From Pseudodesulfovibrio profundus (lineage in GTDB: Bacteria > Desulfobacterota > Desulfovibrionia > Desulfovibrionales > Desulfovibrionaceae), in contig NZ_LT907975.1 of assembly GCF_900217235.1 (NCBI RefSeq), forward strand, positions 3,385,001 through 3,449,000: DNA of 64,000 nt. The letters are read 5' to 3'. The position numbers and the translations under genes were made by a program. Below, piece after piece: positions 1 to 8,528 of the stretch. Below the pieces are notes generated by a model. That model saw nothing but the letters and a program-made list of their open reading frames with translations, ran no database searches and was not told the DNA's origin. Every line of letters starts with the position of its first letter. Position 1 is the stretch's first letter.

Positions 1-78
1 GCCGATGACCTTCGCAAGCAGGTCCAGAAGGACGTTCTTTCCTACAAGAATCTGACCCTGGACGATCTGAAAAACTAG
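1..78 (+). CDS. C-terminal fragment, probable phosphate-binding protein (PstS-like)
   Basis: An open frame enters from the left edge and ends at TAG 76-78, leaving only 25 lysine- and aspartate-rich residues ending LDDLKN. The fragment carries no diagnostic motif. Its position just before pstC and pstA, with a terminator hairpin between, is the usual place of the periplasmic phosphate-binding protein gene pstS, so PstS is inferred from context only. Confidence 0.45.
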   Translation, partial: ADDLRKQVQKDVLSYKNLTLDDLKN

Positions 79-95
79 TCGTCATACAAATAGTC

Positions 96-129
96 AGAGA
101 CCGGCCCCCCTCCCGGGCCGGTCTCTTTT
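96..129 (+). terminator. Hairpin between the upstream gene and pstC
   Basis: A perfect 12-bp stem (96-107 pairing with 115-126) with a 7-nt C/T loop is followed by a short T run. It lies inside the presumed pst operon, where partial termination would make the binding protein more abundant than the permeases. Confidence 0.8.
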
Positions 130-142
130 GCCGTTTAATAAC

Positions 143-1378
143 ATGGGGATAAATGTGACTACGGGAACCATATTTTTCTATCTCATCTGCGGATTGCTAC
201 CTTTATCCGTTGTCGCCTACTTTCTGGCGACCAAAAAAACGTACTCGGTCAAGTATGAGGGGGAGAAGTTCCACTCCACGCCGGGAAGTTACGGTTGGTA
301 TGCTATCGTGTGGACGTTGTCGCCAGCCTTGCTGGCTTCTTTCGTGGCTGTCGTACTGCAGTTGACCGGTGTCGTTGAGGTGCCGGGAACTGCGTTGATT
401 GCCGCGACAATTGCTGTTGCCGCCGGAGGGCTTTGGGTCGGCGTAATGACAGTCAAACCCAGTCTCAAGGCGAGACAGGTGGTCGAGGACCTCGTCGTCA
501 AGATGCTGTTCGCGGCTTCGCTGGTCTCGATCTTTACAACGATCGGTATCGTCATTTCCGTGACATTTGAGGCAATCAAGTTCTTTGAAATTGTCTCGTT
601 GTGGGATTTCATCACCGGTACGACCTGGAACCCTGATGAGGCAGTGGCTGCTGCCGATACGCATGGCGTTTTCGGCTCCATTCCATTGTTTGCGGGTACG
701 TTCATGATCACGGCCATCGCCATGGTTGTCGCGGTGCCCATCGGACTGTTCGCAGCCATCTGCATGGCAGAGTATGCGACGCCTTCTTTTCGCAAAGTAG
801 CCAAGCCAGCCCTCGAGATCCTGGCCGGTATTCCTACCGTCGTATACGGATTCTTCGCGGCAATCACTGTCAGTCCCATGATTGTAAATGCAGCCGAGTT
901 CTTTGGGTTGCAGGCTGACTTTACCAACGCGCTTTCGCCCGGAATCGTCATGGGGATCATGATCATTCCGCTCATCTCTTCACTTTCGGATGATGTTATT
1001 ACTTCGGTTCCGAACTCTCTGCGTGAAGGCTCCCTTGCTATGGGGGCGTTCCGCTCCGAGTCCATCAAGACCGTCATTCTCCCAGCAGCGTTGCCTGGTA
1101 TTGTGTCAGCCTTTTTGCTGGCCGTATCTCGAGCTGTTGGAGAAACCATGATTGTTGTCATGGCTGCTGGATTGCGGCCAAACCTGACCTGGAATCCGTT
1201 GGAAGGAATGACCACTGTTACTGTCCGCATTGTTGATGCATTTACTGGTGATCAGGCTTTTGACAGCCCCGAGACCCTGTCCGCTTTTGGGCTGGGGCTT
1301 GTGCTGCTCGTGGTCACGCTGGTGCTCAACGTTATTTCCCTGGTGGTTATCCGCCGTTTCCGTCAACAATACGAGTAA
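143..1378 (+). CDS. pstC: Phosphate ABC transporter permease PstC
   Basis: Inner-membrane permease of the high-affinity phosphate transporter. The C-terminal 270 residues form a binding-protein-dependent permease domain with the EAA-type loop (LREGSLAMGAFRSE) and the following IKTVILPAALPGI segment. At 411 residues it is longer than the usual 300-320 because of an N-terminal extension with extra membrane segments (about residues 5-25, 55-80 and 85-105). The start is uncertain: ATG 143 is chosen, but the GGGGA at 145-149 would suit GTG 155. Its stop lies 9 bases before the pstA start, so the two are co-transcribed. PstA is its expected partner in the heterodimeric channel. Confidence 0.9.
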   Translation: MGINVTTGTIFFYLICGLLPLSVVAYFLATKKTYSVKYEGEKFHSTPGSYGWYAIVWTLSPALLASFVAVVLQLTGVVEVPGTALIAATIAVAAGGLWVGVMTVKPSLKARQVVEDLVVKMLFAASLVSIFTTIGIVISVTFEAIKFFEIVSLWDFITGTTWNPDEAVAAADTHGVFGSIPLFAGTFMITAIAMVVAVPIGLFAAICMAEYATPSFRKVAKPALEILAGIPTVVYGFFAAITVSPMIVNAAEFFGLQADFTNALSPGIVMGIMIIPLISSLSDDVITSVPNSLREGSLAMGAFRSESIKTVILPAALPGIVSAFLLAVSRAVGETMIVVMAAGLRPNLTWNPLEGMTTVTVRIVDAFTGDQAFDSPETLSAFGLGLVLLVVTLVLNVISLVVIRRFRQQYE

Positions 1379-1387
1379 GAGAAGAAT

Positions 1388-2548
1388 ATGCCTATTAGTT
1401 TAGATCAAAAAACGTTGAAAAAGCGTTCCGGGGTTGACCGCCGTTTTCGGCTTTACTCGTATACTGCCATCCTGATGGCAGGAGCTTTTCTCATTTTCTT
1501 CTTTGCCGATATCGTATCAACGGCATGGACCGCTTTCGAGCAGGCCGAGTTGCGGGTTGAAGTGAGTTATAACGAGCAGGCACTGGAGATGGGTGATTAC
1601 GCTCTTGAAGAAGATGTCAGCTATCTTGTCAGTCGTGGTTTTACTCGTCTGATTCCGAATACTATTCTGGAAGACAGGACCCTGATGGGAACGTCTGAGG
1701 AGAAGTGGGTGCTGGCGGACGCAGAAGTCGATCAGTACCTGAAAGGCAAGCCCAACCGGTTGCGGAAGGCAGAGCGAAAGCTTGTGGACCAGATGCGAGC
1801 CGAAGGCCGCGCCAGACTCGCATTCAATACAGGATTCTTTGCCAATGGCGACTCCAAGTTACCGGAAATGGCCGGTATTGCCGCTGCTGCAACCGGTTCC
1901 TTTTACGTCCTGTTGATTACCTTGCTTTTTAGCTTCCCATTGGGAGTCGCAACCGCAATTTACCTTGAGGAGTTTGCCCCGGATAATCGGTTGATGCAGA
2001 TCATCGAGGTTAACATCAATAACCTGGCAGCCATTCCGTCCATCCTGTTCGGTTTGCTCGGTCTTTTCATATTCATCAACTTCATGGGCGTGCCACGTTC
2101 ATCCGCTTTGGCTGGTGGTCTGACGCTTTCCCTGATGACGCTGCCTGTCATCATCATCTCGACGCGAGCTGCCATTATGGCTATTCCCGACTCTATTCGT
2201 GAGGGAGCATTGGCGCTGGGAGCAACCCGTTGGCAGATGGTTATCACCAATATCCTGCCGCTTTCCCTGCCGGGAATCCTGACAGGAACTATCATCGGCC
2301 TTGCAAGGGCAATTGGTGAAACAGCTCCTTTGATGATTGTCGGAATGATGGCGTATATCCCGGAGGCTCCTGACGGATTCATCAGCGCGGCAACGGTTTT
2401 GCCTGCCCAGATTTATACGTGGTCCTCTGATTCGCTTCGGGCTTTTACCGAGCGGACGTCAGCCGGAATCATCGTATTGTTGGGGGTCATGCTGCTCATG
2501 AATGGACTGGCTATCTACCTGCGCAACAAGTACGAAACCAAGTGGTAG
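1388..2548 (+). CDS. pstA: Phosphate ABC transporter permease PstA
   Basis: Second permease of the Pst complex, 386 residues. One membrane segment (about 25-45) is followed by a roughly 110-residue charged, probably periplasmic insertion, then a five-helix permease domain with the EAA loop (IREGALALGATRWQM) and the PstA-like IGLARAIGETAPLM segment. PstA is usually about 290 residues, so the insertion explains the excess. An AGAGAAGA ribosome-binding site precedes the ATG. A terminator follows at once, and no pstB or phoU lies downstream in this window. Confidence 0.92.
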   Translation: MPISLDQKTLKKRSGVDRRFRLYSYTAILMAGAFLIFFFADIVSTAWTAFEQAELRVEVSYNEQALEMGDYALEEDVSYLVSRGFTRLIPNTILEDRTLMGTSEEKWVLADAEVDQYLKGKPNRLRKAERKLVDQMRAEGRARLAFNTGFFANGDSKLPEMAGIAAAATGSFYVLLITLLFSFPLGVATAIYLEEFAPDNRLMQIIEVNINNLAAIPSILFGLLGLFIFINFMGVPRSSALAGGLTLSLMTLPVIIISTRAAIMAIPDSIREGALALGATRWQMVITNILPLSLPGILTGTIIGLARAIGETAPLMIVGMMAYIPEAPDGFISAATVLPAQIYTWSSDSLRAFTERTSAGIIVLLGVMLLMNGLAIYLRNKYETKW

Positions 2549-2570
2549 AAATCAAAGTGTGAAAAAAAGA

Positions 2571-2598
2571 AAGGACGTGCCTCGGCGCGTCCTTTTTT
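2571..2598 (+). terminator. Terminator after pstA
   Basis: Stem 2571-2577 with 2588-2594 (AAGGACG/CGTCCTT) followed by six T. It closes the pstC-pstA transcript and faces the convergent nadK gene. Confidence 0.8.
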
Positions 2599-2622
2599 GT
2601 GATTATGGAGTGGGGCGGAAGG

Positions 2623-3402
2623 TTAATGAACAAACTGTTCGCTGAATATCCGCTCTTCCAATGAGTGGTCAGGATCAAAAAGTACCGTGGCGTGAACGTC
2701 TGTCTGCTCTCGAATTGTCACGTGGGTTACGTCGCGAACTTCAAACGAGTCGGCTGATGCACCCACAGGTCGTTCGACCGGATTGACTATCTTGAACTCC
2801 ACCGTGGTGGTGTGCGGGAGCAGAGCGCCGTTCCAGCGCCGTGGGCGAAACGGGGAGACCGGCGTAAGAGCCAGTACATTGGAGCCAAGAGGAATGATCG
2901 GGCCGCGAGCAGAAAGATTGTAGGCGGTTGATCCGGCGGGCGTTGCCACCATGATGCCGTCGCACACCAGTTTCTCCAGCCTTTCCCGACCATTGATGAG
3001 CACCTGAATGTGAGCCGATTGCTGTGAATAGCGCAGCAGCGCCACTTCATTGAACGCAAGGGCGGATAGTTTATGTCCCGAAAGGGTGGTGGCTGTCATC
3101 TCAAGTGGAAACAGCATGAGCGGTTCTGCCTTGTGAAGTCGCTCCAGCAGATCATCCGGTTTGAACTCGTTGAGCAGGAAGCCGATGGTTCCACGGTTCA
3201 TGCCGTAGATGGGAATATTCAATTCGAGATATTCGTGCATGGCTGAAAGGAGAAATCCATCTCCGCCAAGCACAACAAGGGCGTCGGCCTCTTTGGGCGG
3301 GACGAGTGTGTGGCGTTGGGCAATGGCCTTCAGGCCGCGCTGGGCCTTGGGAGACTTGGATGCGACGCAGGCGATCTTCTTGATTTTCCTGGGTGTGGTC
3401 AT
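2623..3402 (-). CDS. nadK: NAD kinase
   Basis: Phosphorylates NAD to NADP in the cytoplasm. The N-terminal half carries the diagnostic GGDG nucleotide/phosphate motif (about residues 46-49) preceded by the strand ADALVVLG. A conserved NE pair (FNEVAL, about 118) and the CDGIMVATPAGSTAYNLSA stretch typical of the family follow. At about 260 residues it is slightly short but complete. ATG 3402 is used; a TTG six bases upstream sits closer to the GAGGA site and is an alternative. It is a single gene, convergent with pstA. Confidence 0.93.
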   Translation of the reverse strand: MTTPRKIKKIACVASKSPKAQRGLKAIAQRHTLVPPKEADALVVLGGDGFLLSAMHEYLELNIPIYGMNRGTIGFLLNEFKPDDLLERLHKAEPLMLFPLEMTATTLSGHKLSALAFNEVALLRYSQQSAHIQVLINGRERLEKLVCDGIMVATPAGSTAYNLSARGPIIPLGSNVLALTPVSPFRPRRWNGALLPHTTTVEFKIVNPVERPVGASADSFEVRDVTHVTIREQTDVHATVLFDPDHSLEERIFSEQFVH

Positions 3403-3601
3403 GTTCAATGCGTCCTCTTGGGAGGCTGGAATTTATCCAATCAATACAGGGAAAGCCCTGCGAGGTAAAGGGCGCGCATCCGATCATAACGCCATGGCAT
3501 GCTTCAATTTACAAGAGAAATTGTCTTGCCGGATGGAGAAGCGTCCATTGAAGTGACATTAGAGTCGGTGCGTCGGATAAAAGTTGATTCCTTGAGAATA
3601 A

Positions 3602-3631
3602 AAGAACCCCGGCCTTGGGACCGGGGTTCTT
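3602..3631 (-). terminator. Terminator after gltA
   Basis: Perfect 11-bp stem (3602-3612 with 3621-3631, AAGAACCCCGG and its complement) just beyond the gltA stop. On the minus strand it is followed by TTTTATTC. Confidence 0.85.
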
Positions 3632-3635
3632 CGTT

Positions 3636-4949
3636 TTACTCGTTGTCGAGGCGCATATCGATAGGGACATACTCTCTGGTGTTGAGGCCCGTATAAATCT
3701 GGCGCGGACGAAGAATCTTCGTGCTTGCTCTGCTGGACTCGTTCCAGTGGGCGATCCAGCCGGGCATGCGGCCGATGGCGAACATGACCGGGAACATGTT
3801 GACCGGGATATTCAAGGCACGCAGGATAATCCCCGAGTAGAAGTCGACGTTGGGGTAGAGTCTGCGGTCCGTGAAGTACGGGTCATTCATGGCCACTTCA
3901 GCCAGTTCCAGTGCGATATCGAGAAGCGGATCGTCATAGCCGGATGCTTCCAGCATGTCGTGGGCTGCCTGTCGAAGTATCTTGGCGCGTGGATCAAAGG
4001 ACTTGTAGATTCTGTGGCCGAATCCCATGAGGCGGCACTCTTTGTTTTTTACCCGCTCGATATATTTTTCGATGGTGGTTTCGCCATCACGGATTTCCTG
4101 AAGCATGTTGACGACACCGGCGTTGGCTCCACCATGCAGGCGGCCCCAAAGAGCACAAATTCCTGCAGAAACCGAGGCGAACAGGTTGGCTTCGGTGGAC
4201 TGGACCATGCGGACGGTGGAGCAGGAGCAGTTCTGCTCGTGATCGGCGTGGAGCAGGAAGAAGAGCGACAGTGCGCGGACTTCCTGGTCCGTTGGTTCAA
4301 ACTGCTTGTGCGGAATGGAGTGCATCATGTGCAGGAAGTTCCGGCAGTAGGAAAGCTTCGGATCAGGGTACATGAACGGAAGGCCCTGTGCCTTGCGGTA
4401 TGACCACGCCGCGATGGTGCGGACCTTGGAGATGATCTTGGCTGCTGCGCGGTGAAAGTCCTCAAGGGAAGTCAGTTCGGTAAAGTCCGGGTGATAACAG
4501 CCCAGGGAGTTGATGACTGCCGAGAGGATGGCCATGGGGTGTCCATTGGACGGGAACCCTTCGAAATGGTGACGCAAGCCTTCGTGAAGAAGTTCCTGCT
4601 CACTCAGCAGGTCACGGAATTCCTGACGCTGTGAACGAGTCGGCAGTTCGCCGAAAATCAGTAGATAGGCTGTCTCGATGAATGTTCCGCTGGCTGCGAG
4701 GTCCTCAATGGGGTAACCTCGGTAGCGAAGTATGCCGTTTTCGCCATCAACATAGGTGATACTGCTGCTGCATGCGCCGGTATTGGCGAAGCCGGGATCG
4801 TATGTGACATATCCGCTGTCGTTGCGCAGTTTGGTGATATCAATGCCTTTCTCGTTCTCTGTTCCAACGATGATCGGCAGCTCGTAGGTCTTACCCTCAA
4901 TGATGAGCTTTGCTGTCTCGTTTTTTGCTTCCTTACTCTCTTTCAACAT
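3636..4949 (-). CDS. gltA: Type II citrate synthase
   Basis: Condenses acetyl-CoA and oxaloacetate to citrate. The 437-residue protein matches the hexameric type II family: the short beta-rich N-terminal domain ends in DPGFANTGACSSSITYVDG, and the catalytic elements are present (the histidine-containing LLHADHEQN, GGANAGVV, and MGFGHRIYKSFDPRAK with the second histidine). The start at ATG 4949 is preceded by GAGGGAG at good spacing. An upstream in-frame ATG at 4970 has no site, so it was not used. In sulfate reducers this enzyme usually serves an incomplete, biosynthetic TCA route to glutamate. It stands alone with its own terminator. Confidence 0.95.
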   Translation of the reverse strand: MLKESKEAKNETAKLIIEGKTYELPIIVGTENEKGIDITKLRNDSGYVTYDPGFANTGACSSSITYVDGENGILRYRGYPIEDLAASGTFIETAYLLIFGELPTRSQRQEFRDLLSEQELLHEGLRHHFEGFPSNGHPMAILSAVINSLGCYHPDFTELTSLEDFHRAAAKIISKVRTIAAWSYRKAQGLPFMYPDPKLSYCRNFLHMMHSIPHKQFEPTDQEVRALSLFFLLHADHEQNCSCSTVRMVQSTEANLFASVSAGICALWGRLHGGANAGVVNMLQEIRDGETTIEKYIERVKNKECRLMGFGHRIYKSFDPRAKILRQAAHDMLEASGYDDPLLDIALELAEVAMNDPYFTDRRLYPNVDFYSGIILRALNIPVNMFPVMFAIGRMPGWIAHWNESSRASTKILRPRQIYTGLNTREYVPIDMRLDNE

Positions 4950-5238
4950 CTTTCTCCCTCTCATAATCAATAATTGAGCCCCCCTCGCGGCATCGGGTGT
5001 AGAATAATATTCGGATTTTCCGCCATGGACCTGTTATGGTTTCGGCAATAGGCAGGTTGATGCGACTAACTCTATGTATGGGGAGCTGTTCACTTTCACA
5101 GCATGAGAAATCTTACCAAAAAAAATTATCCTGTCAAATGGAGAAATTGTTACGTCAAATGGAATGCTATGTAATTTAGGTGGTTAGAGTCGATATTTGA
5201 TTTTGCCTTGTCTTGCAAACACGCATTTTGATTTATAC

Positions 5239-5272
5239 TGGACAAACTTGTGTATACCCCTATAGGGTATAC
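5239..5272 (+). promoter_or_regulatory. Promoter with overlapping CsoR/FrmR-like operator
   Basis: A -35 like TGGACA (5239-5244) and a -10 like TATAGG (5261-5266) are 16 bp apart. Over the -10 lies the inverted repeat GTATACCC-N5-GGGTATAC (5252-5272). This A/T-TACCCC...GGGTA-type palindrome resembles operators bound by CsoR/RcnR-family repressors (copper, nickel, formaldehyde or persulfide sensors). The overlap predicts repression of the ferredoxin/cytochrome genes that begin 40 bp downstream. The rest of the 4950-5238 intergenic region is AT-rich with no gene visible. Confidence 0.6.
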
Positions 5273-5311
5273 GCGTGCTGAATCAAAAGTAATACAATGA
5301 GGTGGTGCCTT

Positions 5312-6331
5312 ATGAAAAAAAGGAAAAACACTCCAAATGCCATGACCCGCAGAACATTTTTGCGCAGTCTTGGAATAGGGAGTGCCGCCGCACTTGCTCC
5401 GACCGCAGCTTTGGCCGGACAGGAAAGAATACCCAATCCGTCGCAAGATGAGCTGGCGACCTTGCTGGATCTTTCCAAGTGTATCGGCTGTGGTGAGTGC
5501 GTGGATGCATGTCGTGAGTCCAATGCGACCAAGTTTCCCGAGCCACAAAAACCGTTTCCTAAAATGTCGCCTTCCCGAAAGGCCAAGCCTGAAGACTGGT
5601 CAGACAAGCGGGGAGTGGATGATAGACTCACGCCGTATAACTGGCTGTACCTGCAGACTGCGGAGCTGGAATATAATGGGGAATCCCATGAAATCCATAT
5701 CCCTCGCCGATGCATGCACTGTCAGAATCCTCCGTGTGCACATATGTGCCCATTCGGTGCAGCGAGCAAGTTGAAGAATGGCATAACGCGAATTTACGAT
5801 AGTTTTTGCATGGGAGGCGCAAAGTGTCGCGCCGTTTGCCCCTGGTCGATACCGCAAAGGCAGTCCGGCGTTGGTCTGTACCTTGATCTGACGCCACGTT
5901 TTGCCGGAAACGGTGTGATGTACAAGTGTGACAGATGTTACCAACTGGTCGAAAAGGGCGAAACCCCGGCGTGTGTTTCGGTATGTCCCGAGGATGTACA
6001 GACCATCGGGCCGCGCAATGAAATGATTCGTAAGGCGAGGGAACTTGCCCGGTCCATGAATGGATTCGTTTATGGGATCGATGAAAACGGCGGAACCAAT
6101 ACCTTTTATGTATCCCCTGTACCTTTCGAGCTTCTGAACAAGGCTGTCGAAAAGGGAAAAGGAAAGCCTCATTTGAAGCCGGTTGCATCTGTCATGGCAG
6201 ATGAAACTAAGTTGGCAGCGGCCACACTTATTGCACCCATCGCTGGTGTTGCCGCCGGATTTCTGGGTGTGGGGGCGAAGCTGCTGAGTCGTAAGGACGA
6301 TAAGAGCGAGGGAGGCAACAATGAAAGCTAG
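5312..6331 (+). CDS. Tat-exported multi [4Fe-4S] ferredoxin subunit
   Basis: A periplasmic electron-transfer subunit of the HybA/FdnH/DmsB type, 339 residues. A twin-arginine signal (TRRTFLRS, about residues 12-19) precedes a hydrophobic stretch. Four cluster motifs follow: CIGCGECVDAC, CMHCQNPPCAHMC, CMGGAKCRAVC and CDRC...CVSVC. The third lacks its second cysteine (glycine instead), so it probably binds a [3Fe-4S] or altered cluster. A hydrophobic segment near 300-320 could anchor the C-terminus. The start is ATG 5312 with GAGGTGG upstream. The gene overlaps the cytochrome b gene by 11 bases. No molybdenum or hydrogenase catalytic subunit is adjacent. Confidence 0.85.
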   Translation: MKKRKNTPNAMTRRTFLRSLGIGSAAALAPTAALAGQERIPNPSQDELATLLDLSKCIGCGECVDACRESNATKFPEPQKPFPKMSPSRKAKPEDWSDKRGVDDRLTPYNWLYLQTAELEYNGESHEIHIPRRCMHCQNPPCAHMCPFGAASKLKNGITRIYDSFCMGGAKCRAVCPWSIPQRQSGVGLYLDLTPRFAGNGVMYKCDRCYQLVEKGETPACVSVCPEDVQTIGPRNEMIRKARELARSMNGFVYGIDENGGTNTFYVSPVPFELLNKAVEKGKGKPHLKPVASVMADETKLAAATLIAPIAGVAAGFLGVGAKLLSRKDDKSEGGNNES

Positions 6332-6782
6332 ACCATACCCCTCATGGGTAACCTGGGCGTTCATAGTGATGGTGGGCTTGCTCGCCTTTACCGGGATGAT
6401 CCAGATGCCTCTTGCCAACAGATACTATCTGACAAGCGTTCCGGGCATGGCATGGACCGGTGATTTCTTCTTCGTGCACAAGCTGCATTACGTACTTGCA
6501 TCCCTGTTTTTGTTTTTCTGTGCTGTCATGTCCGTGAATTGGCTGCTCGAATGGCGAAACAGATTGGATTTGACAGCCATGGGCAAAATCCGTTTGTGGA
6601 TGATCGCGGGCATTGTCGCAAGCGGCGGTATGCGGGTTTATCGGAACCTGCCGGATGTCAATATGGACCCGACCTTGGTCCTTGTTGTGGAGTGGGTCCA
6701 TTTTGGACTGGTTATGTTGTTGGGGGTGGTCGCTTTGACCGCAGTCATCCGAAAATCATCGCAATACGTACGTTGGAAATAA
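6321..6782 (+). CDS. Four-helix membrane cytochrome b subunit
   Basis: A 153-residue integral membrane protein with four predicted segments (about 10-30, 52-72, 88-105 and 122-142). Histidines in FVHKLHYVL of helix 2 and EWVHFGL of helix 4 are well placed as heme b ligands, as in cytochrome b561-like subunits of formate dehydrogenases and related complexes. Its start overlaps the ferredoxin gene, so the two are translationally coupled and likely form a membrane module passing electrons between the quinone pool and the periplasmic iron-sulfur subunit. The exact family is not certain. Confidence 0.7.
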   Translation: MKARPYPSWVTWAFIVMVGLLAFTGMIQMPLANRYYLTSVPGMAWTGDFFFVHKLHYVLASLFLFFCAVMSVNWLLEWRNRLDLTAMGKIRLWMIAGIVASGGMRVYRNLPDVNMDPTLVLVVEWVHFGLVMLLGVVALTAVIRKSSQYVRWK

Positions 6783-6801
6783 AGTAAAATTCGATGTGAA
6801 A

Positions 6802-6826
6802 AAGGGGCGTTAAGCCCCTTCTTTCT
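6802..6826 (+). terminator. Terminator after the cytochrome b gene
   Basis: Seven-bp stem AAGGGGC/GCCCCTT (6802-6808 with 6814-6820), five-base loop, then TCTTTC. Confidence 0.7.
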
Positions 6827-6940
6827 GGACCACCGTTTCTTCCCATGCTATCCGCACAAGGTCGATTTGACTCGCTGTCTTTACTGTAGGCAGTCGAAGC
6901 AGCGGTAAGTTTTTTCTGTAAATATAGTGGGTATGGGATA

Positions 6941-7276
6941 ATGAAAAATATTGAATGGAATGACTTTGAAAAAGTTGAACTGCGCGTTGGAACCATTATC
7001 AGGGCAGAGCCTTTCCCTGAAGCACGGAATCCCGCGTATAAAATCTGGATCGACTTCGGTGAAGAGATTGGCGAGCGTAAATCCAGTGCGCAGATTACCG
7101 AGCAGTATTCCCTTGATGATCTGCTGGGCAAACAAGTGATCGCCGTGGTCAACTTTCCCCCCAAGCAAATTGGTCCGATCAAATCAGAGTGCCTGGTAAC
7201 CGGATTCTATCGTGAGGACGGTGTTGTACTGGCCGTGCCGGATAAAGCTGTCCCCAATGGAGTGAAGCTGGCGTAG
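6941..7276 (+). CDS. csaA: CsaA-like tRNA-binding domain protein
   Basis: A 111-residue protein made only of the OB-fold tRNA-binding domain also found in the C-terminus of methionyl-tRNA synthetase. Characteristic stretches are [11 protein letters not shown] near the N-terminus, then [28 protein letters not shown] and ECLVTGF near the C-terminus. The length fits stand-alone CsaA (about 110), described as a chaperone with export-related and tRNA-binding activity. It stands alone between two terminator or intergenic regions. Confidence 0.9.
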   Translation: MKNIEWNDFEKVELRVGTIIRAEPFPEARNPAYKIWIDFGEEIGERKSSAQITEQYSLDDLLGKQVIAVVNFPPKQIGPIKSECLVTGFYREDGVVLAVPDKAVPNGVKLA

Positions 7277-7514
7277 CACCTCCTTTGTGGAGGGTGTAGT
7301 GATTGTGAATCATAAGTATATCATTCAGCTTTCTTTCATTAAAATGATATGGTTGCTCCAGACACCAGTGGTGTCTCCGATACAGCATGCAAAGCGGCTT
7401 TGGTTCTCGTGGCCGAAAGATTGTTTTACTCTGTTGAAGTGTTAAGGTATTCAAATTGCAGACAGTTGAAAAAAATGACTGACTGTCAAAATACTGGAGC
7501 AACAGGGCGGAGGC

Positions 7515-8519
7515 ATGATTCACTTCACGACACAATTTGATTATCTGCGCGATGTTCAGCGCTCTTTCGAGGGCGGGGCTGGACGCGTTGATATGGTTGG
7601 TGTTTTTGCCAAAATACTGATTGTTGCCGCTCCAGTCGTTTTGCTGATGGCGTTCTGGCATTATCGCCACCGTATTGGTTTTGCGATCAGTCGATCCATT
7701 GTCAGGCTATTTTCTTTCCGTGGCAGGCGGATAGTACAGGATTACCTTGTTAAGAAAGGTGTTCTCTTCGAGATATTTCTCTATACGGGCAATGGGGTGG
7801 GCCGCCGAATCGGCATGGCTCGCGCTACCGATGTCCAGTCGGGAAGGATGCTTCTCGATATTGTCGACATAAAACCGCTTGGCCTGAATCTGAAAGGTGC
7901 TCGCGTCATTTGTTTCACCAAGCCCTTTACTTTGTCAGGTAAAAAAAAGAATGCGTTTGTCACGTTCGTATCCAGTTATGTGAAACGAGGTGGGACCATT
8001 CGAGAGATGTCCTTGCTGACGCCTGTGCGATATCAATTTGAAATTCGCAGAAGACACAAGCGTAAACGGATCGTTCGTGAAGGGGCGGTTCGGGTCAAGC
8101 TGTGGGATATTTCAAAGCGTAATTCGTTTTTTATGGCCAAGCCCGATTTACAGACCGTAAATAATCCGGCTCGCTACGGAAAGAAGATGCGTTTATCGGT
8201 GGAGAATATCTCGGCCGGCGGTATACGGTTGCTGATCATGAATCCTTCAGGGCGGCTTCCGTCTTTGAGTCCCGGGCATCAGTTCATTCTTCGCGTCAGC
8301 GTATGGAGCCCCAAGACTCGGAAGTTTTCCTATTTTACGGTGGTTGGGACCATCCGAAGCCGATTCAAAGGCAAGGGCGGATCCATTGGCCTTGGGATTC
8401 AGTTTACCGCGGAAGGTATGAAGATTGACGGCAAATACCAATGGAAAAGCCTCCACGGTGAGGTGAAGGCTTTGGCTCAGTTTCTGGAAGAATCGAATGA
8501 ATGGAGCGCTCGCTCCTGA
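7515..8519 (+). CDS. Membrane-anchored PilZ-domain protein (c-di-GMP effector)
   Basis: A 334-residue protein with one membrane segment (about 28-45). A middle domain of unknown family follows (about 70-170), then a PilZ-like domain with the arginine-rich RRRHKRKR motif (about 178) and the partner motif VENISAGGI (about 233). These two motifs are the c-di-GMP binding signature. A diguanylate cyclase gene lies 20 kb away in the same window. The GGCGGAGG site sits close to ATG 7515, so the start is reasonable but not certain; ATG 7593 is the alternative. The gene converges on the Fur-family gene with only 9 bases between. Confidence 0.75.
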   Translation: MIHFTTQFDYLRDVQRSFEGGAGRVDMVGVFAKILIVAAPVVLLMAFWHYRHRIGFAISRSIVRLFSFRGRRIVQDYLVKKGVLFEIFLYTGNGVGRRIGMARATDVQSGRMLLDIVDIKPLGLNLKGARVICFTKPFTLSGKKKNAFVTFVSSYVKRGGTIREMSLLTPVRYQFEIRRRHKRKRIVREGAVRVKLWDISKRNSFFMAKPDLQTVNNPARYGKKMRLSVENISAGGIRLLIMNPSGRLPSLSPGHQFILRVSVWSPKTRKFSYFTVVGTIRSRFKGKGGSIGLGIQFTAEGMKIDGKYQWKSLHGEVKALAQFLEESNEWSARS

Positions 8520-8528
8520 TCTCTTGTG

